Below are positions 22,792-35,912 of a stretch of DNA of 64,000 nucleotides, in pieces (within the stretch, counting starts at the first letter, position 1; every line of letters starts with the position of its first letter). The translations under genes and the position numbers were made by a program. The stretch is from NCBI RefSeq assembly GCF_932294415.1, contig NC_065535.1:88738862-88802861 (forward strand), written 5' to 3'. This DNA comes from Quercus robur (lineage: Eukaryota; Streptophyta; Magnoliopsida; Fagales; Fagaceae). The notes under the pieces were generated by a model. It was not told where the DNA came from. It did no database searches and was given only the letters and a program-made list of their open reading frames with translations.

Positions 22792-24650
22792 GGAACCAAC
22801 CCCACCTAGTATGAGAATCAATCTCCTAGGAGTTAATGGTTAGACCTGGAAAATTGTTCGGATCATATATGTTAGAGTTTGACCATGTTGGGTACAGAAC
22901 TTTTTTTTTTCTTTTTTCTTTTTGTGTGGATAGAATGTTGGGTACTAGTTAAAATGAGTATTTGTTATTAAAAATGGGTTATGTTTTTTATGACTCTTAC
23001 CTAATCTTTTGATAGTTCAGGTCAGCCTTCTGAGTGTCCTCATTTTTTCACATTAAATAAATAAATAAAATGAAACTTGAAAATATTCCTTTTGTTTTTA
23101 TTTCAATACCAATAAAAGAACAAAGAAATGGAACCAATAAAGAAAAGTTAAATAATAATTAATCCTTAATTTAACATTTTGATAATTTACTCTAATAGCT
23201 CACTAGTTTAATAATTTTACAGAAATTATAAATAAATAAATAAATAAAAAACTATGCCATTATCTAATGGTCAATCTCATACTCTCAGGTGCCCTTGTCA
23301 TATATAAAACATAAAAATAAAATTAAGTAACCTATTAAAATAATTAAATACATAGAGTTTATAAGAATAAAATTTAAAATGTTAGCTAAAAAAGTGAATA
23401 ACTAATAAAAAAATTATAACTTTATGAAAAACTAATAGATTTTATTTTAGAAATATTTAGATTTAATAATTGCACCTCGATTTAGTATCTTTTATATGTA
23501 CCACATAGAAATTTTAATACAACCCTAGTATATAATGAAAATGGCCAAATAATACGTTAAAATTTTAAATTTTAAAAATATGATTGTTCTATAAATAGAT
23601 TAAATATTACTTTCAAATCCAAAATTAACGATAATGAGTTTGTTTGTTTTTTTTACAAAATATAAGAAAGAAAAAAGAAAAAGGGATCAACCCTTCTGAA
23701 CTACCAATCAACCCAATCCAACCCATCATTTTAAAGAGTCAAGTACGAGTTGTCATGTTTATCCACATATCGAAACATTTTTACTCATATCCATTTTCAT
23801 TCTTCAGCTTCAAGTAAATCAATAGATTTTGGGTTAGGGTTCAAATTTACAAGCTCTAACAATGGCCAATATAAATGGTCTATCAATTCATCCCATAATT
23901 AATTAAAAACATCCATGAAATCAAAATAAAAAGAACCTAACAACAGTCACATGTATCATTCATCATAAAAATTAAAGTCAATTAAAGACAAATGAAATTT
24001 AACTCTCAAAATTAACACATCACTTAGATCAAAATAAAATTGTACTATCCACACTTTACACAAACAAATGCCTCTATCCATAAAAATGCAAGAACATCTA
24101 TGTGTGTTTAATTTTTTTTTTTTGGGGGTAGAATTTAAAAGGTGTAATATTTACTCTATGATGATTGCTCATTTTATCAAAATAAATTTTTTGCATAGAA
24201 CACTAAAAATTTTATCAATTAAACTAATTGAAATTTACATCACTTTAATTTTTTTTTTTTTTTAAAGGATTTTTTTTAAAGAAACTTAGACGTGTACTTT
24301 ACATAATGCATAAACTCTTTTTATTTTTATTGGGAAAAACCTGTTCCACACTTTCACACACTGTAGAATAAACACTATTTTTTTTATTTTAAAAAAAAAG
24401 TGTTATGCCACATCATCCAATTTATTCACTTTTTTTTTTTTTTTTTATTCCGGCGGATTCTTTATTATCTTCTCTAGGAAGAAGACTAGGATTGAAGTGG
24501 TTGTATGAATCAATAGTATCAGCACCGTCCAATCACAGGACTCTAAGATCTGGCAAACTCACACCGCCTAACATCAACGGCTCTCAATATAAAAAAAACA
24601 TTCAAAGTCGGTATCATTAGTGGAGTTCGACTAGACTTAGGAAATACTTC
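22792..24650. other. AT-rich spacer between the RING genes
   Basis: No gene is seen. It has AAAT-type microsatellites (near 23053-23072 and 23231-23248), poly-T runs and otherwise unremarkable AT-rich sequence. The last few hundred bases are presumably the promoter of RING gene B. Confidence 0.6.
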
Positions 24651-24659
24651 GTGGACCCC

Positions 24660-24787
24660 ATACCAAACAAAAACCTTTAAAACCCAAAGCCCCTCCTCTC
24701 TCTCTCTTTCACGCCGCAAAATCTCAAACCCACTTTTCTTCTTCTTCTTCTTCTTCTTCGTAGTTCAATGTTCATAGCACCAACCAA
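24660..24787 (+). promoter_or_regulatory. Core promoter and non-coding exon 1 of RING gene B
   Basis: ACCTTTAAAACCCAAAGCCC (near 24671-24690), shared with the region upstream of gene A, precedes a CT-rich leader with (CTT)n. The exon ends AACCAA|GTAAGT at 24787, a strong donor. A 7-codon upstream ORF starts at ATG 24768 and finishes only after splicing to 25523. Confidence 0.55.
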
Positions 24788-25528
24788 GTAAGTTTTTCTT
24801 TCTCTTCTCTTCTATTCTCTCTTTTATCTTCAACTTTCAATTCCCACATCCATAATCTCCAGTTCTATTTGTTTTCCCAAACTTATAAAGAATTACATAT
24901 TACTTTAGCTACTGCTTTTGATCTTTTTCTCTTAATTCTGGACTTTCTTGTTAAAGATTTATTTCTTTTTTATTAAGTTCTGACTAAAATATCTTGCTTT
25001 GTCTTTCTTGTTTTTTATTTGAAAATTTTGTAGTTGAAGGGCATTAAGGATTGTGGGTAAATTTTATTCTTATTAGCATATTAAAGTTTGGTTCTTTTGT
25101 TGGTATATGTTTCTGGGTTGTTCTTGCGTTTGTTTTTTTCTTTTACAAAATTTGTCTTTATTAGCATTATATGATTCTATGTACCATTGTTCAACAAGGA
25201 TACTTTACAAAAAGATCAATTTTAGAAGAGAAGCAACGTATATCTCCGTGATACTACAAACCACAGTGAATTTAGTTTACTACTGTTATCAATATTTTCA
25301 AGAAATCCTGTTTTTGCATGCCAATTTTGTCTTTTCTTCTTGAATATTTTTGTTCTGTTTTGTAGTTAATAAATTGAATGGTATGAGACATACCCTTTGT
25401 GGTTTCTTTTTTGTTTTTGTATATAATTTTTGTATTTACAGCTATACTCTAAAGATATTGTATATGTTGTAGTTTCAGAATGATAATTTCTAAGCAGTTG
25501 TTGTTTTTCAATGTATTTTCAGGTAAAT

Positions 25529-26327
25529 ATGTCTAGGATGGGATCTTCAAAGGATATTGTTTCAAGGAAAACCAATGAACAAAATTTTTGTGATGTACAA
25601 AATGGCAATAATACTACTGTCAGAGCCTCCCGAGTTGCGCCAAAGCATCATCAGGGCAATGTGTCTATAATAAGCTCAGTTTCTTATAGGCCAAAATCCT
25701 TAGGACTACAGATTGGCAATAATGGTACTGTCAGAACCTCTCAAGTTGAACCAAAGCATCAAAGAAATGTGTCTAAATTAAGCTCAGTTCCTCCTAATAG
25801 AGCAAAATCATCAGGAATACATTATAGCAATAAAAATCCTGTCAGTACCTCCCTTGTTGGACCAAATAATCAGGGTAATGTGTCTAAAATAAGCTGTGTC
25901 TCTTTTAGACAAAAACCCTCAGGAGTACATTTTAGCAATTACAATACTGTGGGCACCTCCCAAGTTAGACCAAAAAATCAAGTTAATGTGTCTAAAGTGA
26001 GTTCAGTACTAGATAAACAAAATCCTTCTGAAGTACAGCAGCATGATGAAAAGAATGCAGTCAAGACCTCCCAAGCTGAATTATCCTCAGATTCTCCAAC
26101 AGCCAGGGCCAAACGAGGCATTAAAGCTTACTTTCAGACAGGTAGTGTACAATCTTAACCTTAACCTCAAGCCACTTCCAACCCAATTTCCCAAAAGAAA
26201 ACACATAAATATGTGAAAGATGTCAATGCCCAAAGCTCTTACTTTTGCAGGGTTTTTGAGATGTGATTTGTAGGCAGAATTACCCCCAATTTAAATATAT
26301 TATAAAAAAATATAAATATAAATATAA

Positions 26328-26361
<34 letters not shown>

Positions 26362-28173
26362 GCAAGTATTATTGTTTTGTCATATCTTTAACATTCCTTA
26401 CATAAAAATGTGCTCCTATGCTAATTTATCTACCAGTATTTGTCATTTGTTAACATGAGATAGCTTAGCTCAATGCACTTAATGTTGGGCATTGTTCTGT
26501 TACAGTTTAGTACCAGCAGTAGTCTTCACATGCAAGAAATCATAATATTTAGGATCATCCTTTGAAAAATTAGCAGCTTTTTATTGTTGTTACTGTTTTC
26601 CACAGATAAGACAACTTACTCTCCACAACATCGGTCTACTCAGAAGAGCAAAGATTTTATGCCACCTGTTAAGAATAAGCAAAGACACAGCACTCCATCT
26701 TCCCAAGTTTGGCAAATGAAAGTTGAGATACCACCTTCTGAAAGGCTATCTAAGGTCACGATGCAACCTTCCAAAAACCAACTTGGACAAAGCCATAGCA
26801 CTCCATCTTCCCACCAAGTTTGGCGAAAAAAAGTAGAGACACAACCTTCTGAAAGGCAATCTAAGGTCAAGATGCAACCTTCCAAGAAGCAATCTATGGT
26901 CAAGAAGCAGCCTTCCAAAAAGCCATCCAAACAGCAGTCAAAACAAAATGTTCCATCATATCATATTGTGTGGGATGGTATGTCTAAACAAAACCTTTTA
27001 CTTCTCTTTCTAATTAAAAGTTTACTCTTGAGAATATCCAACATTGTGCCTACTTTTGCACTCTGATGTGTCTTGGAAAGAATGTTATGCTTTAATTTTG
27101 GTACTATGCATTGTACTTGCTGTGATGCGATATGTATCTTGGAGAGTACCATGCTTAGAATGTCTAACTAGTCCTATTTGCTTAAGCATAGGTACCAAAT
27201 GTTCACATCTGCTTTCATGGTCTGTGCTCAATTGAGTCTATAACTTTACTTTATATTTCACGGTATCTTTTGAACTAGACATGGTTACATAAGTGAGAAC
27301 CAAGACCTTTTTGCATAACCACCCTGTTGCATACTGTTTTCCTGAATAAGCAAAGTACATAACAACAGAAGCACATCAACAGATTCATACTTTTTGTAAT
27401 GTACATGGATGAAATGGGGAGGGTGGAAAAGCTATGCTGCTTATAACAATTTATGTAAGAAGCATATGCCTCTTATTTGGAAAATTTAAGTTGCATGTTT
27501 TGACGAATTTAAACAAATATTCTTGAATTTGCCAGTGAATCATGACATTTTTGTTATAAATTCGGTCATCTACAAGTATGTGAAAAACCAAGTATGGTCC
27601 ATTTTTATTTCAAAAATTGACATACTAAATTTGATTAACTCACATACAAATATAAAGTGAGTGGCATAATGGCATTACAGAACCCAAAGTTCTATACAAC
27701 TTTTAATAGGATGATGCCAAATTACAACCACAAATTCATCAATTCAAATCAGCTCAATGTAATATGACATAGGAGGAGCTTTCATAGTTGTATTGTTTGT
27801 TCTATAACCTCAATTATCAATTTGATGCTCTTATGTTCAATATTGTGTTATCTGGCTTCCTATTTTGGTACCATTATTTATCATCAGAATTCCATTTGCA
27901 GGTTTTGATGATGATGCTGATGATGATGATGATTCTATCACTGAACCATTTGGACAAAATTGTCCTGTGTGTGATGACGATCTTGCATATTCACCCACAG
28001 ATGAAGAAGAATTATGTTCTTCTGTTCTCCCAGAGGTTGCTGTTCTTTCATGTGGACATTCCTTCCATTGCCACTGCTTGCTGCTTGTCTCATCTGAAGA
28101 GCAGTCCACGGATCCACCATGTTTTATTTGTGTGAATGGCTTGTCTCTAACAAATCAGGGCAATTCTCTCTGA
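25529..28173 (+). CDS. RING-H2 domain protein B (tandem pair, second copy)
   Basis: Coding exons 25529-26141, 26606-26977 and 27902-28173, with phases identical to gene A, 418 aa. The acceptor before 25523 follows a leader intron. The first coding exon holds about five degenerate ~35-40-residue units around NNTVRTSQV..NQGNVSKISSV. The second is Lys/Ser/Gln-rich with a duplicated HSTPSS..QVW...PSER unit. The third has an acidic run (residues 331-339) and then a RING-H2: C349, C352, C379, H381, H384, C387, C402, C405, all ligands present. The probable role is a ubiquitin ligase, by inference. It is shorter than gene A at the N-terminus and has a 13-residue tail after the last ligand. Homologous introns show it is a tandem duplicate. 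Substrate and orthologue are unknown. Confidence 0.82.
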
Positions 28174-28576
28174 TATTCTACTCTTATGTTTTTGTAGACA
28201 TTCCTAATGTAAGTAGAGCAGACGAAAAGAAAAGAAAAATTAGTGTAGGATTGTTTGAACAGTCATTGGTTGATTATTGCAAATGTACGTACAGCTTTGA
28301 TGACTCATAAAAGTGACAGATAATTATGTATGTAGTTTACTTTGGTGTCAAATCTAGCTCAATAATTGATTATTATAATATAACTTTTTACAGATTAGCT
28401 AATCCACCAAAAAAATTGGCGCCACAGAGGCTTCTTCTACTCCTGCCATTTTTATTTTTATTTTTTGTGTGGGTAAGATGGTTAGAAATTTTTTTTTTCC
28501 CTCAACTGCTGACCTTGCAACTTGAACCTCTCCCCCCATTCACTCCATACATGAAAAGGTTTCATCCGCCTACAAG

Positions 28577-28862
28577 CAGGGATGGAGCCACACTAGGGCC
28601 CCAAACCTGACCCCACCAAGTTTTTTCCTTTTTATAGATATATTAAGGCTTAATTTGAATTGGGCTCAAGAAAAATAAAACTTGGCCCTCCTCCTCTCCA
28701 AAATCTTGTCCTCCCTCCTCAAATCAGCTCAAACAACTTTACAAATCAATTGAAATAACATCACAAATCAGTTCAAACAACTACATTCCACATATCAGCT
28801 CAAACCACCACAATCCATAGATCATCGACCTTTTGTAACTCGAAACCCTAATTCCGTCCTTG
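28577..28862. mobile_element. Non-autonomous hAT-like element
   Basis: The ends are CAGGGATGGAGCC and the inverse of CAAGGACGGAATT, in the style of plant hAT termini. A perfect 8-bp target duplication, CCTACAAG, flanks it at 28569-28576 and 28863-28870, the size diagnostic for hAT. At 286 bp with no open frame of note, it is a MITE. Confidence 0.85.
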
Positions 28863-28870
28863 CCTACAAG

Positions 28871-30245
28871 GGCACGTGGTCCCTGCTTCATTGTAACTTG
28901 TCACTAAAACTGATGAAATTAGTGCCGTTTGTGTACTATCATGACCAATAATAAAAATGGACTGAAGGCCTTGAATTAGGGTGAATCTGAATTGTCCTGG
29001 CACTTGAAGGCCGTGTCCTGCTTTGCTGATTGCTCCTAAGATGGAAGTGAGGTATCCTAGTCCTCATTATGGTGATATTTTGCTCATCAAAATATTCGTT
29101 GTTTCAACTTGTTTACATGCCCAATTGGGTCATGGCTTCCTAGAAAATATTAGCAAGAGAAATTAAATTCAGATCCACAAAACTTGAACCAGTGGCTTGA
29201 CCACTGATCTAGAACCCTTCTAGCCTCAATTAATTGTCACTATTTAATATAGATTTCTGATCTTTACAGTGTTAAGCATTTAGAAATTTTAGTTCTCTGA
29301 TGGAATTGTCATGAGCCCTATGTCCCCGTTTATCAATCTCTCAAAGTTGCAACTATAATTTCCTTTCCTTTTTAGAATTCTGTAATTGATAAACCATGTG
29401 GGGTCATGTCTTTAAGTCCCAGTAAGATCTCTTATAAGTCGAGCTTCTTTTCTTCAAGTGGAGGTGAAAAGAATGTTTTGTTCACGTAGTTGGTTTGCCC
29501 ATGCTTCCAGATAAGCTTTACAAGATTTGCGAGGGGTTGAAGAAAAAGATAGAGAGCACCGGTTCTTTCCTCATGTATTTATTTCTTAAATTCAGACGGC
29601 CAAAATGTCAGAACCCTATTAAGAACGAAATACTGAAAACACTAGAAATAACAATAATATAAAAAGGAAGATTTCCTATGTCAATGTTTTCATACAATCA
29701 GCCTAGAGCCGGAAAGGGCTTCCGTACATAATTGATTAAACCTACTTAAATGATGAGAGTTCAAAGCTCTCACAGCTAAAACATATAGGTGTGTCCTGGG
29801 TGTGAGATCGTATCGGTTACTCCTTGTTCAAACCAGAATATACCATCCTCAGAAAACATGTGAAACCACAGGACAAATTGCTTAATAAGAACCTTAAAAT
29901 ACATTGATCTTTGCACGATTTGTACAAATAGATGTAGCAAGCTGTTCATAGAACATGAAAACATACAGTTATGAAGCTACACCTAATACAGTAATTTTTA
30001 CAAGGGACTTGAGCAGGATTCTTCATCAAAACGAATTTCTGAATCCCAAAACTTCCCGAGGTTCAAGTAAAGGACAATCACCTCATTGGAGTGATCAGAT
30101 TATATTAAACAGCCAGAAAATCTTCAACAAGAGAGAGAGAGACAGAGAGACAGAGAGAAAGGAAGAGAGAGAGATAGAGAGAGAATTTGCAATCTTAGAT
30201 TGATTCTTGCAATTTCTGGAATGTAAAACAACAGAACTATGTACA
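28871..30245. other. Convergent intergenic region and ASG1-type gene 3' UTR
   Basis: RING gene B (+) and the ASG1-type gene (-) converge here. The part nearest 30246 should be the 3' UTR of the minus-strand gene. It contains a (GA)n tract at about 30130-30184. No other gene is supported. Confidence 0.5.
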
Positions 30246-33200
30246 TTAGCTCTCCGCATCCTCTTCAGAAATGTTAAACAAGAACTTTGGGAGGGAGGCA
30301 ATTCTAGGAAGATGAAGTAGCAGTTCCCCAAACGAGTCTTTCCTTGACATACCGGCCACCTGCTTGCTGCCAGATAAATCCCTTGTATCCTGGTCAGAAA
30401 GCTTCAAATCAGCTCTATATTTATTATCATGTATTTGTTCAGGGTTGTTCTTAACTTGAACACTCGTCCCACCATCAGGCCCATTGGCGCAACTTCCCCC
30501 ACTACCCTGTGGATTCTGAACTGTGGCAGAGTCCTTCTGCAGAAGGCAACATAAGGAATTGACCCTTGTCATGAGGGATTTCTCATCAGAAGCTGCAGTA
30601 GACTGATTGTCATTGAGCAGGTACTGAGCAATGTCCTCCAGTATGTCTTGGTATTCAGGACTTTCATTAGTAGCGGGTGGATTTCCAGAAGTCATCTGTT
30701 CTGAAAGACACTGTCCAATATGGCTCATTAGATCACTCATTGACATGGATGGATGGATCCCAGGCAGCAGTTTTAACTGGTCCCAGTTTCTTGAGGCCGC
30801 AGAATCAACAGCTTCAGAACTTCCATTACCTTCAATTGCATGAGCGTCCATCACTAAATATCAGAATGACAATCAGAGACCAATGGACAACACCAAGCAA
30901 GATATGTAATTACTATTTACTTGCAGCTTACAACTATACCAAACATCCTACTCAAAATATAAAATTTATGCACTCAAACCCTAGGGCTAAGCAGAATCTA
31001 GTATTCAGAAACATTAGAAGAATATAAATGGAAAACTGAAGGTCTTTACCAAAAAAATAATCACTTTCAAGTTGTAACATTTTCAAAATGATAAAGGCAT
31101 AAAAATTTAAAATGTAAACATGTCAAACATTCAGCTTTCTAAAAATAAGCTGCAATACACACAAAAATATAAAAATAAAACACAAAATATGAAATCGCTT
31201 TTCAGAACATGCATGCAGGTCCTTAACGGCCAATGTTATGTCTAAGATATATTCAGATTTGACAAGAATAGATCTAGACAGCACATCATTACAGGCATGC
31301 ACCTACCATGACAAATAACCACATATATGTGGAAGAAAAGCAGGATAAATTATTTTAAACTAGAAATATTCATATGTTAAGCTACCATTAAGTTATGCAT
31401 CATTCTTTACACTCTTAGTACATAAGGGCTCTTAAACAGAACGTCTAATTGGAGTGTGTACAATCATTAAGCTATGCACCTAGCAAATTCGGATAGCAAT
31501 GATTTAACAAGATGTTAATTAAAACAAATAAGTTAGGACATAAGGAGCATCATCAGAAGCAATTATCAAACACGCCACCATATGATAATGCCCAAAGTTA
31601 AATTACAAAAGCCCAAGAAAAAAAGGTGAAAACAATCAATCACCATGCCCAAAACAACACTCATTGTACCTGAACTGGGAGAAGGAGCTTCTCGTAACCG
31701 ATTTTCCAATGCCAAACCAGAAGAATCCTGTTTATGTTCAATTTTCAGCGAAGATGATTGTGTTGGAGTTGGTGATGCTACATCCTGGAAACCAGACATG
31801 GATCCTCCACTATCCATTTGATCAAAACTATGCTCTTTAGATTCTTCTGGGTCCTCAAATACAGAAGGTCGTGGTTCAAAGAATGGTGAATCCACAACTA
31901 TCTCTGGTTGTCGGCTTAAGAAATTAAGGCGCATGTCACACTGGATGAGCTTTTCAAAATGCTTATTTAACAGCCCTTGTGGGCATTGCAGAAAATGTTG
32001 CCTAAAAAACCATAAAAGTAAAATTTTCAATCAATACCAAAGTTACAAAAAACTAAATCTTCATTTATGAGATGTTTGTTTAAGTGGTCTCGTACTCTTG
32101 GAACCAGTGATGAGCATTTGATTGTAGAATTCTCTTTCTTCTAGATGGTAATTTTTCTCTTTGTAATTCTTTAGGAGAGTTTTGTGCATACATGGATACA
32201 TAAGCTTTTCCTCTTTTCAATAAAATTATTACTTATAAAAAAATGGTAAGGAGTTCTGTGTGTATCAATAATGAGCATATATGTTAAGGAAAAGTGAGAG
32301 AACAGAAAATGTAGGATGGATACAAAAGGTTTAAATTTTCCCTAGTGCGTGTTTGGTATAAAAGATAGAATTATTTTATTTTATTCTTTTGATAGGTAAG
32401 AAAATTCTATTTAAGAAAGACTACTACATGAAAATAGACACGAAGTAGCCTAATATGTAATTTATATAGATTTACTGGTACCCTTGTTACATAAGGAGAG
32501 GATAAAAAAGATTAGAGAACATAAAAAACAGTTTTCCCCTACTTTTATCCCCAAATTGAGAGGATTTTTTTGGTGGTCCTGGGTAGAAAACTCCGCCCAC
32601 CCCTTTGCCATTCTCCCTCTTTTCCACCACACCAAACAAAGTAAAACTTCCATTTTCCACCCAACCAAAAGAAATAAAACTGTAAATGCACAACTGGCAC
32701 AAATGTCTTTTTACTATAAATGTTTCCTCCTGTTTGTGGGATAGATCAATTAAAAAAATGCTTCAGATACACATGCACACACAGTCAAGAAGGACAAGAA
32801 AATGTAGTTGCAAGCAGCTAGAACCAAAAGGGAAAATAAAAGAAACAATAGACCTGATTGCATAGAGTAATGAGAATGGTAAAAGAATATGGGAACAAGT
32901 ATGGATAAGAGAAAGAACACCATCCAGCAAACAATAAGCCACCCAGAACAACCCAAGTCAGCACAAGACTTTCTAGGCTCTAGCCAAGGCTTAAGTATAG
33001 AAGAAGCAGCAAAAGCAGCAGACTTTTTGGCAGTCTTGCTTTCAATTATAAAGAGAGAATACAGGATAAACCAAACTAATCTTACCTGTTTATGCTAGCC
33101 TGCCCATCAGTAAAATCTGCCGTAGCCTGCCATAAGGTGTGCTTTCTAGGCTGAGGGTTGGTCTCCCTAAAGAAAAGGGGCTGTCTAGCCAGCTGCACAA

Positions 33201-35230
33201 GGAATAACCAGTGTCTTAATGAACCATTTATATGTGCGCACACCTTAGCATTCTAACAAACATTCATAAAACTTACAAACAGGTACACACGCTGCCACAA
33301 ACACATAGATAGAAAGCATAAGAATACCATACATACCACGACATTCAATGTACCAGGTCCATTATCAGGACAATTTGCCTTCAAAGCCATAATATCTGAC
33401 CATTGGATTTCTATTTTACTCTTCAGCCCACCTTCAAGAACTTCCCAAACAAGCTTATGCTTAGCAAAGTAACATTTTGCAACTAAATCTCCTTCATATC
33501 TTGATTTATACTGCCACCGGGAAAAAAAAAGTAGAGTTTAATGACAAAAAAAAAAAAGGTCCTCCATGGGATTTGAGAGAGATGGCTGGTACTGCCAAGT
33601 TATATGCCAAAGTCCACAAAATTTTCTAAATTTTTCAGAATGTTAGCAGCACAATATTGTTAAAATATTTTCTTGATTCTATGCTCCCGAAAAGTAGCAC
33701 AAAAGTGAATAAGATACCTCCCAACCGCCAATTTTCAGAAGTGAAGCTGGGAAATTTGAAGCCTTTAGCTTGTCCGTAGCACTAGATAAAGCAGCCCCTT
33801 TACTTTCCTTTTTAACTACCGCATTAAAGTTTTCACTCTGAGCAGCTCCGTTACTAGAAGCACCCCCTTGTGAAAGCTTCATTTGAATTAATTCTAACAG
33901 AGATGGGCTCTTCCTCAGCCGCAAACCCAGAGGGCTAGGCTCATCGAGTGGGTTGTATTGTGAAGGAGGAATAGGGTATGCATTAGTTCCTGAACTCCAT
34001 TGCTGATTAGGCAACAAGATTGTGTAAGACAAAAAATAAATAAAAGAATAAAAGAATCCAAATTACTACTGAAAGTAACAGAAGCTCTTTAGATTTCCAA
34101 TGCAACCCAAATCTCAACATTGATAATAATCTATTAAAGAAAAAAAAAAAAAAAAAAAAGTCCGAGTAACCAAAATTATTTTAATCCAAAATCCTCAACA
34201 AGCTCAAGAATTATTAATGTTTGACATGGTTGCATAGAAAGCCACATGCAATTTAAAGATACCTTGAAATCTCAGAAGATGCAAATTTTGTCAGAAAACC
34301 AGAGAGTAACCAACGAAGTTCTTAAGTTTTCCCCCCAATAAAACCAGAAACTTAAACCCCATCAAAATTATCACCAATATAACTATTTTTTCACTTTCCT
34401 GCGATCTCCCAGGGATCAAACACAAAATATCTGACTCGTATTTTTTCATGCAAAAGAAAATACATATTTTATACAGAAAACACAGGGAACCCAGTAATTC
34501 TATTGATTACCATATCACATACAAAAAAGCAATACACAAATAAAGCAAAACACACAAAAAAAAAAAAAGGGGATAGGTAAATAGGCTATTTTATTAATCA
34601 GAGAAAATACAAAACTTTGAGTTCACGATGATGAACACAAAGGAACAGAAGAAAAAAAAAATCATAGGCAGGTCTAAAGAGAAGCTGAGAACTCAAGGTA
34701 GGATGAACAATCAGAAAAACCCCAAATCCTCGACCAATCATAAAAACTCAAACTTCTTATAAGAAGATCATATACATAAATCGCCAAACCCTAATCCACC
34801 GTTTGGTTTCCGAGAAAACAGAGAATCAAACAAAAGGAAAAAATTCACTTTCGACTCCCTGATCTTTCATGCAGTTCCGATTTAAGACTTAAATCCACTC
34901 AAATAAGCAAAACCACTTTAAATTAGGCCTTTTTCGATATATGTAATCTCAGCTCTGACTGAGTCTCACGATTTTCTTACCGTTTCCTAAGTTTTCCCCA
35001 AAACCAAACAACCAAGCCAAAAAAAAAAAAAAAAAAATTTTGAAATTCAGTACCTCCTGAAAAGATTGAGAAGGCTTTGACCGCTTGTTGAGAGGTCCGT
35101 GCTCTTCTTCTAGAGAGTCCTCGATCTCTAGCTTCACCGGAAGCTTCGACGACGCTGTAGTCGTAGACGTCGTTGTTGTTGTTGATTCGAGCTCAGGCCT
35201 CATATTCGTCGATTTCATGAACTGTACCAT
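30246..35230 (-). CDS. ASG1: ASG1 (ALTERED SEED GERMINATION 1)-type protein
   Basis: A plant-specific protein related to Arabidopsis AT2G24100 (ASG1) and AT4G30780, identified from memory of their conserved core. Biochemical activity is not established. Exons on the minus strand: 35054-35230, 33718-34002, 33337-33510, 33086-33192, 31670-32001, 30246-30853. All are GT-AG and in phase, 560 aa. Residues 1-59 are Ser/Thr-rich with a basic NKRSKPSQ patch. DEPSPLGLRLRKSPSLLELI (near residue 80) and the core beginning YKSRYEGDLVAKCYFAKHKL (residues 155-174) are the hallmarks. INRQHFLQCPQGLLNKHFEKL spans exons 4-5. The last exon is acidic/Ser-rich and ends EEDAES. M1 and M5 are both possible starts. 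The promoter holds an ABRE-type G-box. Name confidence is moderate because two Arabidopsis paralogues exist. Confidence 0.88.
32060..32250 (+). mobile_element. LINE (L1-type) 3' UTR fragment in intron 4 of the ASG1-type gene
   Basis: The block ends TTCAATAAAATTATTACTTAT followed by an A-run at 32236-32243, as plant L1 3' ends do. The upstream part is T-rich with no coding sequence. The 5' limit is approximate, and I found no clear target duplication. Confidence 0.45.
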
Positions 35231-35341
35231 TAAAATTTTCTTGGAGTTTTCACAAAGAAAATCGATAAAAAAAATTTCCCCGGAAATTTAGAAATGAGAA
35301 AGTATAAAAAGTTTGTTGTGATCGAAGGAGTTAGAGATTCT

Positions 35342-35445
35342 GTAAACCCTAGGGGGAAAAAATGGTTCGGCAATCTTTTAACGGTGTTAGAGAGAGAGAG
35401 AGTGGTGGGCTTGACGGCGAGCACGTGTCGTTTCCAATGGGCCCT
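35342..35445 (-). promoter_or_regulatory. Promoter motifs of the ASG1-type gene
   Basis: Within about 110-215 bp upstream of the start codon lie four motifs: a telo-box-like AAACCCTA (35343-35350), a G-box/ABRE GCACGTGTC (35421-35429), CCAATGG (35434-35440) and TGGGCC (35438-35443). G-box/ABRE sites bind bZIP factors of the ABA pathway, which would suit a stress or seed gene. This is motif evidence only. Confidence 0.45.
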
Positions 35446-35802
35446 GACCAAATTACCCAATTGTCCTTGTTGTTTATTTCCCTTTTACTGATATATATAT
35501 TTTTTTCCTTATTACTTTGTTGCTTAAAATTAAAATTGGTTGAATCATGAAGGTTCAATTTACTTTTTAGGAAAAAATATAGTATCACAAATTATTACAA
35601 CTTTCTATAACAATTATGGTCTGATAGGGTGTGAGTGATAAAGAAAAAATTATAAGTTCATGTATAAAAAATTAGTAATTATTTATAGTCTGTTACGTTA
35701 GAATTATAATAAAAAAATTATATAATTAATTAATATTTTGTTGTTTTAGAGTCATTGTATTACTAGAGGTGAGAGTTACTTTCCAAAAAAGTGGGGGGTT
35801 TG

Positions 35803-35912
35803 CCAAAAAGTATTGTAGTTCAACTACCACTTACTAGAAATAATAAAGATATCTAAGTTCAAATCATTCATCTTCCAACTATCAAATAATATAAAAAGAA
35901 AAAAACTACATA
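35803..35912 (+). repeat. tRNA-derived SINE, family 1, copy 2
   Basis: The A box is ATTGTAGTTCAACTACC and the B box AAGTTCAAATC. The tail is CCAACTATCAAATAAT and A-rich sequence. Order and spacing match the other three copies, all on the plus strand. Confidence 0.6.
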
